In this document: piece by piece, positions 31,813 through 42,538 of the stretch
How the letters are laid out: each line of letters starts with the position of its first letter
Position numbering within the stretch: the first letter of the stretch is position 1
NCBI GenBank assembly: GCA_015143295.1
Contig: CM026566.1
Coordinates: 6,187,072 to 6,251,071, forward strand
Origin: Tetracentron sinense
Taxonomy: Eukaryota; Streptophyta; Magnoliopsida; Trochodendrales; Trochodendraceae
Length of the DNA stretch: 64,000 nt
Direction: 5' to 3'
Translations under genes and position numbers: made by a program
The notes under the pieces: model-generated
What the model was told of the DNA's origin: nothing
Database searches by the model: none
Seen by the model: the letters and a program-made list of their open reading frames with translations, nothing else

Positions 31813-32205
31813 AAATCAAGCAAGACAAGAACAAGTTAAACAAGCAAGTCAAGAAACAAGAAAAACAAGTCAAGCGAACAAGTGGGTGTTAAATGAATGT
31901 GTGGGGTGTGTGTGAACTAAACAAGTTAAGCAAACAAGACAAATAAACAAGTGTATGAGAAATGCATGCGTGATGTGTGTGCGGACTAAACTGAACAAGC
32001 AATACAAGAAACAAGACATGAACATGGATTGAATTGATATTGCTTGTCTTATTATGATTTGATGTACTTCCTTTCTATTCCCATCTTGCACTGTTTAAAT
32101 TATACCATAGAAGAAAGTATTGTTGTATTAATGTTTCATAACATTGCTAGTTAGTAGTATGTACACGCTGAGTATTCCATACTCAGCCGTACTTTCATGT
32201 CGGCA

Positions 32206-32336
32206 GGTACCGAGGATACCCTCAACCCCGAGCCTTGGGTCGAGGAAGAGTATATGGAGGAGAGAGAGCCGTCTATCCCACTGCAGTCTCAGGCGGATCA
32301 AGACCTCGACATGTGGCCGTACCTCGGCTATTGTTG
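32206..32336 (+). CDS. Conserved acidic LTR mini-ORF (LTR G)
   Basis: Unknown function. Encodes NPEPWVEEEYMEEREPS and ends DMWPYLGYC with TGA. Follows GTCGGCAG, preceded by the GCTGAG/CTCAGC hairpin. Closest to the copy in LTR C. Confidence 0.42.
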
Positions 32337-32632
32337 AGGGGAGAGTGTGAGGGGATTTTTGTGTATTTGACATTTTGATAGGTGGGCCTGTCCACCTTAG
32401 ACTTAGACATGTTTTGTATATATGTTCACTTGGAATACCATTTTAAGAACTATAGAAGAAAAGAAAAAAATTAGTTTACGCTTCCGCATCTATGTTTAGC
32501 TTCCGTGCTCTGATTATCATTGTTTTAGTAATTTATTTACCTTGTTCATTTCAGGATGGTTTGGCAAGTACGTATAGTCACACCTAAAGTATCCCTTAAC
32601 TCCTAGGGGGTATTTTGGGGCGTGACAGAGGT

Positions 32633-33940
32633 CTTGATAAGATATAATGGTAACTGGCACCCCATGTAAACGAACCACCTCTTTAACATACAAGGCTACA
32701 AGCTGGCTCGAACTGAATGTAGTTCGATAAGGAAGAAAGTGAGCAGACTTCGTCAACCCCACTACAACCCATATAGCGTCGAAATTCCTTGCCGTTCGTG
32801 GCAAGCCAACTATGAAATCCATTGAGATGTTTTCCCATTTGCATTCTGGAATAGGAAGAGGCTACAATAGACCTGCTGACATACCAAGTATCGAGAAACA
32901 TACTCTGCGACTTCTCTCTTTATATTCCGCCACCAATAGTGCCCCTAGAGATTCCGATACATCTTCGTCACCACCTCTAACATCCTCCACTCGCGAACCA
33001 TCATAAATGCAGCCGGCACGTTTGTCAAACCAAAAGGCATGACCAGGAACTCGTAGTGCCCATACCGAGTCCTAAAGGCAGTCTTGGGAAAGTCTTCAGC
33101 CTTGACCTTCAACTGATGATAACCAGATCGAAGATCAAACTTTGAGAAAAACTCCCCTCCCCTCAATTGGTTGAACAAGTAGTCTATCAGACGTAGTTGA
33201 TAACGATTCTTGATCGTGACCTTGTTTAACTATTGGTAGTTGATGCACATCCTCATTGACACATTCTTCTTTTTCACAAAGAGTACTGAAGCTCCCTATG
33301 GTGAAACACTCGGTTGGATGAAACGAAGCTTTTGTAATTCCTCAAATTGCTCTTTCAAGTTCTTAAGCTCCATAGGGGCCATTCTGTGTGAAGCACTAGA
33401 AATTGGAGCTGTGACCAGAGCAAGCTCAATAGGGAATTCAATCACTCGATCAGGAGGTAATCCTGGCAATTCCTCTGGAAAGACATCCAAAAACTCACTC
33501 TCAATCGGAATGGCTGAGGAGTCTCGTGCCTCTAGGTTCGATAGACTTAGAGATACTAGACAGACAATATCTTTCTTCCATAGTCCTATGAAGTGAAATG
33601 ACTTCTCCCCAACAGGCTGAAAGTTCACCATCTTCTCATAGCATGCTACATGCCTATAGTGAGTTGAGAGTCAATCCATCCTAAGATTGACATCAAATTC
33701 TAAGTCATGGAAATAAAGGATGATCATATCGATTGGCTTGCTGCCCGACTTGCACAGTGCAACGCCGGTACACCTTGTCTGTATCCACAGTCTTGCTGAG
33801 CGGAGTCGAAATGGATAACTCTTGAGGTAGTCGACTCGGCTCAAAAGTAAAACCCTTAGCAAAGCTAAGTGAGACAAAAGAGTGAGTAGATCCTGTGTCG
33901 ATCAACACCCGAGCTAAGCATTCGCTCACTAGCAAGGCAC
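32633..33940 (-). pseudogene. Element B pol with internal deletions
   Basis: Minus strand. Protease ([20 protein letters not shown], about 33.9 kb), an inter-domain stretch, then RT up to [11 protein letters not shown] (about 33.0 kb). There the sequence jumps to MVREWRMLE of the RNase H-integrase linker and then to KMYRNL of the integrase zinc region. The second half of RT, including the catalytic FVDD, and all of RNase H are missing. By chance the joins keep one frame (32945-33178). The central integrase (VGLTKSAHFLPYRTTFSS) follows to solo LTR G. Confidence 0.82.
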
Positions 33941-34088
33941 CTAACTATGAAAACAAACTTACATCAATAAATTTCAAACATCACACATAGAATATAGGTA
34001 GCATGTTCGTACACCTATAACAATATACATCACATATTAGTCATAATTTACAAGTCATATAACCTTGACAATTTAAACTTGAGTTTAC
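33941..34088 (-). other. Putative gag-protease intron, element B
   Basis: 148 bp. Donor side GTGCAATGTAAAC, with T where A and D have G. Acceptor side TCATAGTTAG before GTGCCTTGCTAG. Removal gives the order DVVQ then (G)ALLVSEC, as in element D. Confidence 0.5.
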
Positions 34089-35287
34089 ATTGCACAACAT
34101 CATTTGATGCATGTGCGCCCTATTCAGTCATGGCAAAGACCAGGCCCTGGTTTGCTTGACGAGGCGGTTGTGTGGGCTGTGAGGCTGTTAGGGTCTAGCA
34201 GCTTGGGATGACCCTTGTTGAGAAGCCTGCCTAACTATAGGTCTTCCTCCCTGAGGTCGAGACGGTAATTGCCTATGCGGGCAATCTCTGATCATGTGAC
34301 CCAGATCACCATAGTAGAAGCAACACCCAGAAAGTCTATAGCACTCTCCAGCCTTGTGCCTCTTGCCACAAATAGCTCATTCCTCAAATGGTGACGATGC
34401 TGAGGACATGGGCATCGCATATCTCGTGGTCTGAGTAGCAGTGGGGTGAGGTGCCTGTGGGACTTCTGCAACTGCATAGGCTAAGAAGACTGAAATAAAG
34501 CTGTCCAGGCCCTCTTCTCAGGTGGTGCTGAGCCACTGGACTGTACTCGAAACAAGCCTCTCCTCCTGAGAAATTCCTCAGAATTCCTCTCGACAATCTT
34601 TGCCTTTCCTATAATTTTCTTTCAGGTCTCTACATGGAACATAGAAACCCGGTCACGGATGAAGGAACACAACCCATCCTCGAACTTTTTGACTCGCATA
34701 CCCTCAGTAGCGATCAGATCTAGAGCAAATCTCGATAGTCCGATGAACTTAGCCTTATACTCGGCCACACTCGTCTCTCCCTGCTCGAGAAGCAAGAACT
34801 CTCTCACCTTCTGTTCCTTGACAAACTTGGGTAAGTACTGCTCGTAGAAAACATCTAAAAAATCTCCCCATGTTCAGGGTATCCCTGCCTTGACGGCATC
34901 CCTCTACCTTAGGACAGCTCTCTACCAATGCTCGGCTTCTCCTTTCCATCACGAAGGAAGCCCACTCAATGCCCTACTCATCAGTATAGCAGAGTGTCCT
35001 GAAGGTCTTCTCCAGCTACATGATCCATGCCTCAGTAGTCATGGGATCGATTGTCCTATAAAAAATGGGAGGCCATAGTCTTTGGAAAGCCTCTAGTCAT
35101 ACAATGTGATGCACCAGAGGAGGTGGGGGTGTAGCAACAACAACAGTAGTTTGCTTAGCTGTTAGCAATGTCACAGCCTCACCATCGACCCTAGAAGCTG
35201 CATAAAGTCGGATTATTTGTCACCCTGTGGAGTACCATCTTCATTTCCCCAAGTCTGGTAACCACGAACCCAATTGCCACATCTCAT
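34089..35287 (-). pseudogene. Element B gag, degraded
   Basis: Minus strand, homologous to the gag of A. Start context ATGAGATGTGG at 35287. Recognisable pieces are SVAEYKAKFIGLSRFALDLI (about 34.75 kb) and the CCHC region near 34.3 kb, with frameshifts between them and a TAG in the conserved end VFAMTE*GAHASNDVVQ. Not translatable as one protein. Confidence 0.75.
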
Positions 35288-35537
35288 GATCAAAATTCTG
35301 AGAACAATAACAAAGCAGGAGGCTAACTTGGAAATCAGGTTACAATGCATTGCAGTTGATAACACATAGGGTATCGTACACATAAAGTCTTAATAGTATA
35401 ACCATACAAGTGTAGTTTTCTAGTGAAGCTAAAAGTTTTAGATTGGGATATGACTACCTATCCGAACCTATTGCCTTTGCTCGATACCCATTATGTCATG
35501 GTATCTACACTTCCGCCCGTATGGATTTAAAGCCTAA

Positions 35538-35549
35538 GCTTTAATACTA
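35538..35549 (-). other. Decayed primer-binding site, element B
   Basis: The minus strand reads TAGTATTAAAGC against the canonical TGGTATCAGAGC (three changes, mostly transitions), 4 nt from the 5' LTR, as in A and D. Confidence 0.75.
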
Positions 35550-35795
35550 AATCTGTAGTGACCTAAAATACCCCTAGGAGTCAGGGATACTTTAGCTCGT
35601 GACTTATCATATCAAACCATACCATGCTGTGAGAATACACAAGGCATAACATAGCGGAAGCGAAAAACATAGCGGACGCCATACATATAACATGAAACCT
35701 ATTTACATATCCAAGTCCAAACCAACAGTGTAGAAAAAATATAAAGTGGATAGTCCCCAATTTCAAAATACATCAACCCGCTCTCTCTCAACTCT

Positions 35796-35920
35796 CAGCA
35801 GTAGTCTAGATAGGGCCACCTATCTACAGCTCCATCATCTTCACGATGATCCATGGTAGGCTCCGACTCATTGTACTCCTCCTCTATCCGAGGTTCAGGT
35901 GGATGCTCATCAACAAAACC
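35796..35920 (-). CDS. Conserved acidic LTR mini-ORF (LTR B)
   Basis: Unknown function. Encodes PPEPRIEEEYNESEPTMDH and ends RWPYLDY; Trp of the PW motif is Arg here. Still open despite many substitutions elsewhere in this LTR, which hints at past selection on the peptide. Confidence 0.4.
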
Positions 35921-36819
35921 TACTGAAGTCAATAATTCGGCTTAGTATGGAATACTCAATGTATACAAACTACTAGCTAATAGTGTAATAATAATATCAT
36001 TTCACATGCAAGGTGTAGAGGACATAGAAATCTTTAAAATGCCTATACGTAATTTCTAAAACCATTTCTTTATGAGTTTCCTTATGAAATCCAAAACTGT
36101 ATGAGTCATATGAGAATCAGAGTCTTATGAGTTCTTAGAGTTCCTTATCAGTTCTTATGATTTGTAGAGACTTATAAACTTGGAGCACTTTAAGACTTAT
36201 GACCAGTTGTGATTCCTTGGAGCTTGTGAAACGATCTTTAACACTTTGACTGCTTTCTTGGAGCCTGGTGACATATCCATTGGATACACCCTATCCTTGA
36301 CCAACCCACAGTTTGGCTTTATCAATGCTTTTGAGCTTGGTAGCTTATGAGTTCTTAGAAATCTTATGAATGCTTCGATAAACCCGTTCATATGAGAAAT
36401 CATCAAGTCATGCGAGACATGTAAGACATAGAGTGCATAGAGTGCTTGTGAACATCATAATATACTTAGAAAGCTTAAAAACATGGAATCATATTCATAG
36501 AATTTCAGTAATAGTGATAGCTTACAACCCGTGTAGAATTCATCATCCAATTCATTCAAGAACACACTGTACAACATGGATTTATTGAAAATAATAACAC
36601 AAGGCTAGATAGTAGAGTGTATCTATCTTTTAAAGACTAAATTTCCTATAGTATAAAGCTTTAGAATAGTTGAGAAGAGAGAAACACTCTTCCTTTGATT
36701 AGAAATACGAATTCCCGAGCACCTTGAAGAACACTTTGAAGAATCGTTGCTTTCCTTGTAAAATTCCCCAAATGATCTTCTCTTAAGGTTTGAGTAAATC
36801 AAACCCACGAATTTGGGTC

Positions 36820-36830
36820 CTATTTATAGG
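36820..36830 (-). promoter_or_regulatory. TATA box, LTR B
   Basis: CCTATAAATAG on the minus strand, between the U3 block and the leader. Confidence 0.7.
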
Positions 36831-37580
36831 CCAAGGGTTTTCCAAAAACCCAAAACAACCTTAAGAAAATATCCTAGTAGGTCGGTGACACTGTTCTAGG
36901 GTTTTTTTCCCATTTCTAGGCAAATTTGTCGACGAAATTGGATCCCCCGATGAATTTCGTAGACTAAATTGGATCCCCTGTAGCATTTCATCACCGAAAT
37001 TCTTTGACTGGGCCTGTGTTTTTCCCCGCTTTGGTATTTCGGCCATAACCTTTGACCCGTTTACCAAATTTTGACGATTCAACTTGTGTTGGACTCGTCA
37101 TTCAAAGGAAAACAATTTTCCTTCAATGTACAACTCCTAGTTCCACAGTATTCAAGGTCTAAAGTGGCCCTAAAAGTGACTGGTCAGGAATTACAAAGAC
37201 AAAACGTCAGAAAACCCACCTTTAACCTAACTTCAACTCAAAATATAGAAAAGTGTTAAACATAATCATCAAAGAGGTTTTCAATATCTTTCTAATGACT
37301 CAAGAATCATTTGATTCCGATTAGCGGTGACAAAACTAAAGTTCCCTAAGGTGAGGGTATGTTAATACATCCCTCTTTTCGATACTTAGAGTATTTTATA
37401 CTCTTATTTCACTCATCCCAAACAATCATAAACAATTTCCATATATATTTTAATTCATTAAAAAACAAAAACTCATTTTATTTAAAACATGAAACAATAA
37501 TTAGATTAAGGCTATAGGCCTTCAAAGCATTATTCACAACACTATTCACAAGCTATGCCATCGAGTTATGGGGATTTACA

Positions 37581-38499
37581 CAATTGCCCAGCCTCTGCCT
37601 AGCCTAAATTCCAAGCTTTTCAACCCGAAACCGAGGGCTACGCCCCTGTACTCGATTTCAATCCATTCTCATCCATTCCATACACATCATATCGGGTCTT
37701 TGACCCCTTTTCGTCCATGTCATACATAATCAAACCATTCACATATAAAAATAGTGTAAATAGGGAAAAATAGAAGAGAGGGAAAGTGATTTCACCTCCC
37801 TACAAGCAATTTGAGGCTCCAGAGGATGAAACGGATTTCGCTAACACATCTGGAACACTGGAAAACCCCGAGGTACACCTCCTTCTCTCTCTACCCCACT
37901 TTCTCTCTCCTCTTTCTCTCTCTAGAACCTCATGAGCAAAAGTTCTGCTCACTGTGTGAAATGGAGAAAATGAGGGGGAGATCCCCTCCTTATATAGGCA
38001 AAGGGTTGCCTATGTGGCACGGCCATGTGATAGCACATGGGCCGCGATGACGAGGCGGTTGAACGATTTGGCCGGTTCTCCTGATTTTTCACGCCTACCG
38101 TCCTTGGAACTCCGAAAGACGACGTGCGATGGTGACAAAATGATAGGTGACCGTACTAGGGATAGTCTAACACCTGCTATACGAATTGTGGGGAAAAATA
38201 TTGAGTTTTGACAGTAAACACTATGTCAGGAAGAAAACTACGAAACCCACTAATTTCCTAGTTTTGGACAGTAAACACGCGGCAGTTTCGCGGATTGACG
38301 TGTGTTAAAGTCGAGACGACCGACAGTTGTCCAGACAGCCGATCAACACTTGGTGTACGAGTTTCGAAGAAAACTATTGGGTGTTACTGGTAAATACTGA
38401 GCACTGATGAAATTTTAGAACCTATGGATTTCCTAGGTTTGAGTACTAATCATGCCGCGGTTTCATGGTTCGATGTGCGATAGGACCAAGATGATAGGG
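37581..38499 (-). mobile_element. LTR of unrelated type (O), left part
   Basis: No gene. With 41080-41517 it forms one sequence split by solo LTR H. The right end GGTTCTTACA (41517) resembles an LTR terminus (TGTAAGAACCCGG on the minus strand). TATA-like CTTATATAGG lies near 37990, after a CT-rich leader (37860-37930). From about 38150 units of roughly 170 bp repeat imperfectly and run on past solo LTR H. The left limit is hidden by element B. Confidence 0.5.
38495..38499. repeat. TSD TAGGG, left copy (solo LTR H)
   Basis: TAGGG precedes TGTAGAACCCCGG and recurs exactly at 41080-41084. Confidence 0.9.
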
Positions 38500-39037
38500 T
38501 GTAGAACCCCGGATCTTGATGGCCATGTACGATGAATGATATCATATACTAAAGCATTTAAGAATGTATTTATGGTGTATGGGTGTTTGGAATGAAATAG
38601 GCAAGAGTATAGAATACTCTTGAGTATTGACAAGGGTTATGCCTTAGCATACCCTCGACTCTAAATAGCCCTAGCGTTCACACCACTCGTCGGAATCAAG
38701 CGATTCTTGGATTTTTGGAAAGGTAATTGAACCCTCTTTGGGGTTCATGTTGATCACTTGTCTTGGTTTTGAGTTGGTGTTAGGTCAAAAGACCGATTTC
38801 TGAAGTCGGGTCGGTTTAAAATCTGGATTGACGAAACCCAATTTCGGATCAGTCAGGTTTAGGGGCAAAATAGTCCAAGAAAAAGGAAGAATTGGAAGTT
38901 GTGAAAAACATGAACGTTGTTCTCCTTCGAAATAAAAATCCAACGCAAGTTGAATCGTCAAAATCGGACAAGCGAGTCAAAAGTTATGGCCGAAATACGA
39001 AAATGCAAAAATGCTGAAAACTTTCTGCAAAAGTTGC

Positions 39038-39228
39038 GATCGCTCGTAGGGACCCTACGAACGATCGTAGCGGAGCTACGAACGATCGTAGAGATGCTAC
39101 GATCGATCGTAAATCCCCAGAAATGCTGGAAACTCTTGGGTGAAACTACGATTGATCGTAGGAAGCCACGATCGATCGTAGAAGGCTACGATGGATCGTA
39201 AATTGCTACGAACGATCGTAGATACGCG
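39038..39228 (+). repeat. TACGATCGATCGTA palindrome array, LTR H
   Basis: About nine palindromes of the CTACGAWCGATCGTAG type, collinear with the array in LTR A. Confidence 0.85.
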
Positions 39229-39276
39229 ATTTTACTTTATTGGATGCGATTTTTAGGGGGTTTTTCACCCCTTACA

Positions 39277-39286
39277 CTATAAATAG
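39277..39286 (+). promoter_or_regulatory. TATA box, LTR H
   Basis: CTATAAATAG, identical to LTR A. Confidence 0.78.
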
Positions 39287-40662
39287 AAGGCTTAGAGAGG
39301 GTTTTTGGTTTACCCTAAACCAAGGAGAGTTCCTAGAAAGAGAAGGAGAGGATCTTGAGGATTCCAAATAGGGTTTGTTTTGGAATCAAGAAAAGCTTCA
39401 ACAAGGGTTGGATCTTCCCCAAATCAAGATTGGATCATTCCAATCAAGTGAGGATTTTCTCAAGGGGTTTCTTCCTCATTTCTTCAAGGTCGGTACTTCT
39501 TGCTACCCTCCTAGTTATAGTTCTTTCTTTTACTTTATTCCTCTTTAATTTCCTTTATTTACACATGTGCTATGAGGTGGATGGTTGTAAATGGTGAATG
39601 GAGATGGAATGGGCGATTGGATGCCAATGGTTGGGTTGTGATGATTAAAATGGGGAGGGCATTGTTCCAATAATAAACAAACAAGTGTGATATGAGTATA
39701 ACCCACCTAGAAAAGCATGATTTAGGTTTAAATAAATAATGGACACACTCTATGCTTGATGAAATGCCAAGGTGAATAAAATGAATGTTAAAGTCAAGAA
39801 AATGAATGCTTAAATTATGTAACTTGTTAGGGCTTATGATAGAGTGAGTTCTCATTTTCCCAAAAATGTCATGAGTGATTATTTGTTTGAAATTGCATAT
39901 GCTACATATTGTGAAATCCCTCAAATGTCATATTTAATTCCAATGCAAGTATGCACACGATCTCACGAGCACGCATGCATGACATGTTTTATTGGGGTTT
40001 TCAAGAACACGGTTTAGAGGTGGGGCATATCGTACGATATGTTTTACCTCGCTTTTGGCAAGGACAAGACAATCATGCATTATCATAAGAAGGGTCTCCC
40101 TTCCCTCGCAAGTACATACATATCATATGAAGGGTCTCCCTTCCTTCGCAAGTGCATCTCACAAGGACATCTTACAAGTGAAAGGACACAAGCATGAGCA
40201 TTCTAGGAAGAAGGGTCTCCCTTCCCTCACAAGTAGTTACTTTTCCAAGCAAGCATGACAAGACATGGCATGACAAGCATGAGCATTCTAGGAAGAAGAG
40301 TCTCCCTTCCCTCACAAGTAGTTTACTTTCCAAGCAAGCATGACATGACATGACACGCATGATACAAGCATGACACGCATGATACAAGCATGACACGCAT
40401 GATACGGTAGACAAGGTTTCAAGCATAAAAAGGGTAATTTCAGTCAAGTCAAGTGCACAAGATTTCAAAGGTTTTACCGGCTTTTATGAATACAACATGA
40501 CGAATGATATTGCTTTACTTTATTGTCATGATATGAATCATTCCTGCTTTATATGCGTGAATTGTTTCCATCTTTATGTATGCTATCCGTATGCTATGAC
40601 TGTTGGTTAGTATTTAGTACCCGCTGAGTATTCCATGCTAAGCCGTACTTCTTATGTCGGCA

Positions 40663-40773
40663 GGTTCTGAGGGAGTTGCTGCTCCATTTGATGTTTGTGC
40701 TCCTGGTCCATGGGTGGAAGAGGAGTACGTCGAGGAGCCTTTGGAGGAACCTCCCGTAGAGGGTTATCTGTAG
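40663..40773 (+). CDS. Conserved acidic LTR mini-ORF (LTR H)
   Basis: Unknown function. Encodes APGPWVEEEYVEEPLEEPPV and ends EGYL with TAG. Compared with the copy in LTR E, the differences I see are largely synonymous (GAA/GAG, GTT/GCT excepted). Confidence 0.42.
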   Translation, partial: GSEGVAAPFDVCAPGPWVEEEYVEEPLEEPPVEGYL

Positions 40774-41079
40774 GTGGTGTTAGATTCTGAGTGGATTAGC
40801 TGTGGGTGAGCATGAGTGATTATATCCATATATTTTGGCGGGCATGTCCGCATTTTCTTTGTTTTGTTTTCTTTTGTATTAAACTTGGACCATGTGTAAA
40901 TACTTAGAGGTTTGTTAGACTTCCGCTGTGTCTTATAGTTATGCTTCCGCTGTTATATATCCTCTATTGTATATGCCCTGTGGGTGTTTTGCAGGTGGTT
41001 TGTCAAGCAAGTCATGTAAGTCATGATTTAGTCGTCCACGATTCACTCTAACTCCTAGGGTGGGTTTTGGGTCGCGACA

Positions 41080-41517
41080 TAGGGAGTTGTCCAGACAACC
41101 GATCAACATGCGGTGAGGATGTTTCGAAGGAAAATACTGGGTTTTCCTGGTAAACACTAAGTACCGATCCAAATTCAAAACCCGTTGATTTCCTAGGTTT
41201 TGAGCACTAAGCGCACCGTGGTTCCGTAAAACGATGCGTGACAGAGCCGACATGACAAGTAGCCATCTAGGTAGTTGACCGACACGTAGTACCAGAATAT
41301 CAGGGGAGGTATTGCTTGGATTTACTGGCAATTATCAGACACCAAATCCGATAACCATAATCTACGGTAACACCCAAACATTTTCCCGAGACTTTACGGA
41401 TTCTGATTAAGGAAAGTGACACCCTAATATTCATAAATATTAATTTTTAATTTAATTATACTTAATTACTGGTCATCCTGACCTCAAGATTTTATTATGA
41501 AAATCCGGGTTCTTACA
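41080..41517 (-). mobile_element. LTR of unrelated type (O), right part
   Basis: Starts with the second TAGGG and continues the roughly 170-bp repeat units (GTTGTCCAGACARCCGATCA at 38330 and 41087). Ends AATCCGGGTTCTTACA. No polypurine tract or primer site follows at 41518. Confidence 0.5.
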
Positions 41518-41773
41518 ATTGGTCTTTTCTATGTTTGGTTGTCGAGAAAAGTAAAAACATGGAAACAAAAAGAAAATTAGACAAAACACAACTAAAAATA
41601 GTATTAGAAATCTTTTTTTTTTTTCTTTTTCATGTTTTCATCTATTTTGTTCTAGTTTGTGCATGCAAATCCATGCCTCAATTGGCATGCAATAGATTAT
41701 GGGGTACCTTCCGAGTGTGTATTAGCGGTCTCCTCGCTAGCACCAACCGAAGAAGATCCTAATTCTTCCCCTT
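41518..41773. other. Unassigned DNA
   Basis: AT-rich, with a T run near 41613. Nothing recognisable. Confidence 0.4.
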
Positions 41774-41782
41774 ATTGTTACA

Positions 41783-42137
41783 GAGATTGAATCATAGCCA
41801 ATCACCATTGAACTGAGGGAGAGTTCAATCGCAACCACAGGTGAACAAATGCCCCTTTTAAGCCCTATTAACCATGGTTAAGATTCACTAATCCTTGGGG
41901 TTCAACAATTTAATTTTGCTTTCTAGGAAAAAACATTTTAAAAAATTTAACACTAGTGTTAAGAAATTTTTATCTTAGGATTAAATCTTTTTTTAAAAAA
42001 AAACATTTAAATTGTTAAACTCTAAGGATTAGTGAATCTTAATCATGATTAATAGGAATTAAAAGGGACACATGTTGACTTGTGAGTGTGATTTAAGTCT
42101 CCCCAAGTTTAATCGCGATTGGCTGTGATTCGATCTC
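41783..42137. mobile_element. Foldback MITE, Mutator-like (9-bp TSD)
   Basis: 355 bp with long imperfect inverted arms (about 130 bp). The left end GAGATTGAATCATAGCCAAT matches the reverse complement of the right end, GAGATCGAATCACAGCCAAT. An exact 9-bp direct repeat ATTGTTACA flanks it (41774-41782 and 42138-42146). A 9-bp duplication is diagnostic for Mutator-type transposition. No coding capacity. Its arms share a TTAAGATTCACTAATCCTT word with the tandem units inside the element at 43252. Confidence 0.85.
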
Positions 42138-42146
42138 ATTGTTACA

Positions 42147-42538
42147 GGCAGTGTAAGGTATTCAAACGCTAAATTCCACTACTCACAGGGAAAGATGAAT
42201 CAAGTCTTCCCTTGTTCTCTTCTAAAATATGTTTTTTAAATGGAAAAAAAAGTCATTATTTATCTAAAACTAGATTAATTACCCAAAGGAATCCAAAGTC
42301 AACGAGAGTCACGAAGAGAAGATGAATCAGAACGAGGACTATATTGAGAATCATATACACGTGTTCTCAGAATCATATATAGACAATTATATACATATGA
42401 TATACAGACAATCACATGTATAAGGAATATCATTTAAACCAAGAAAACACGCTACAAAAGAATGTTCATATACAGAGAATTCACATACTGGAGTCCTTTT
42501 GCATCAAAAACAAAAACTTTTCAATCACAGCACCCCAC
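42147..42538. other. Unassigned AT-rich DNA
   Basis: Contains several ATATACA/TGTATAT words near 42350-42430. No ORF of interest and no element ends found. Confidence 0.4.

Larger units (their letters stand above)
29512..32627 (+). mobile_element. Solo LTR G (gypsy, plus orientation)
   Basis: 3116 bp, from TGTAGAGCCCCGG to TTTTGGGGCGTGACA, inserted in the integrase of element B. No primer site or internal DNA. In order: hairpins AAGGGTATAAAATACCTT and AGAGTATAAAGATACTCT (29.66-29.71 kb), conserved U3 block (30196-30272), GATCGATCGG-type palindromes (30310-30398), donor-like CAAGGTAGAAC (about 30763), minisatellite (31559-31812), GCTGAGTA/TACTCAGC hairpin (32168-32188) and the acidic mini-ORF. 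Confidence 0.9.
35554..37580 (-). mobile_element. 5' LTR of element B
   Basis: 2027 bp from TGTAGTGACC to GGGGATTTACA; both termini have decayed (A family TGTCGCGACC and GGGGTTCTACA). Contains the hairpin region near 35945, the mini-ORF, a TATA box (36820-36830) and the conserved U3 block (37026-37108). Divergence from the 3' copy is visible throughout, so this is an older insertion than element A. Confidence 0.88.
38500..41079 (+). mobile_element. Solo LTR H, chimeric (U3 of A, R-U5 of E)
   Basis: 2580 bp, TGTAGAACCCCGG to GGGTCGCGACA, with the exact duplication TAGGG. Up to about 39466 it follows LTR A, including the CGATCGATCG array (39038-39228) and the TATA box (39277-39286). From about 39474 it follows LTR E (TTCAAGGTCGGTACTTCTTG, the GAAGGG-TCT-CCCTTC minisatellite at 40080-40320, mini-ORF). 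The leader between TATA box and donor-like CAAGGTCGGTAC has no ATG. Confidence 0.92.

Noticed and set aside
37811..38211. Possible small genes near a TATA-like CTTATATAGG
   Set aside because: The TATA-like word points to the minus strand within LTR O; the plus-strand frames have no homology signal.
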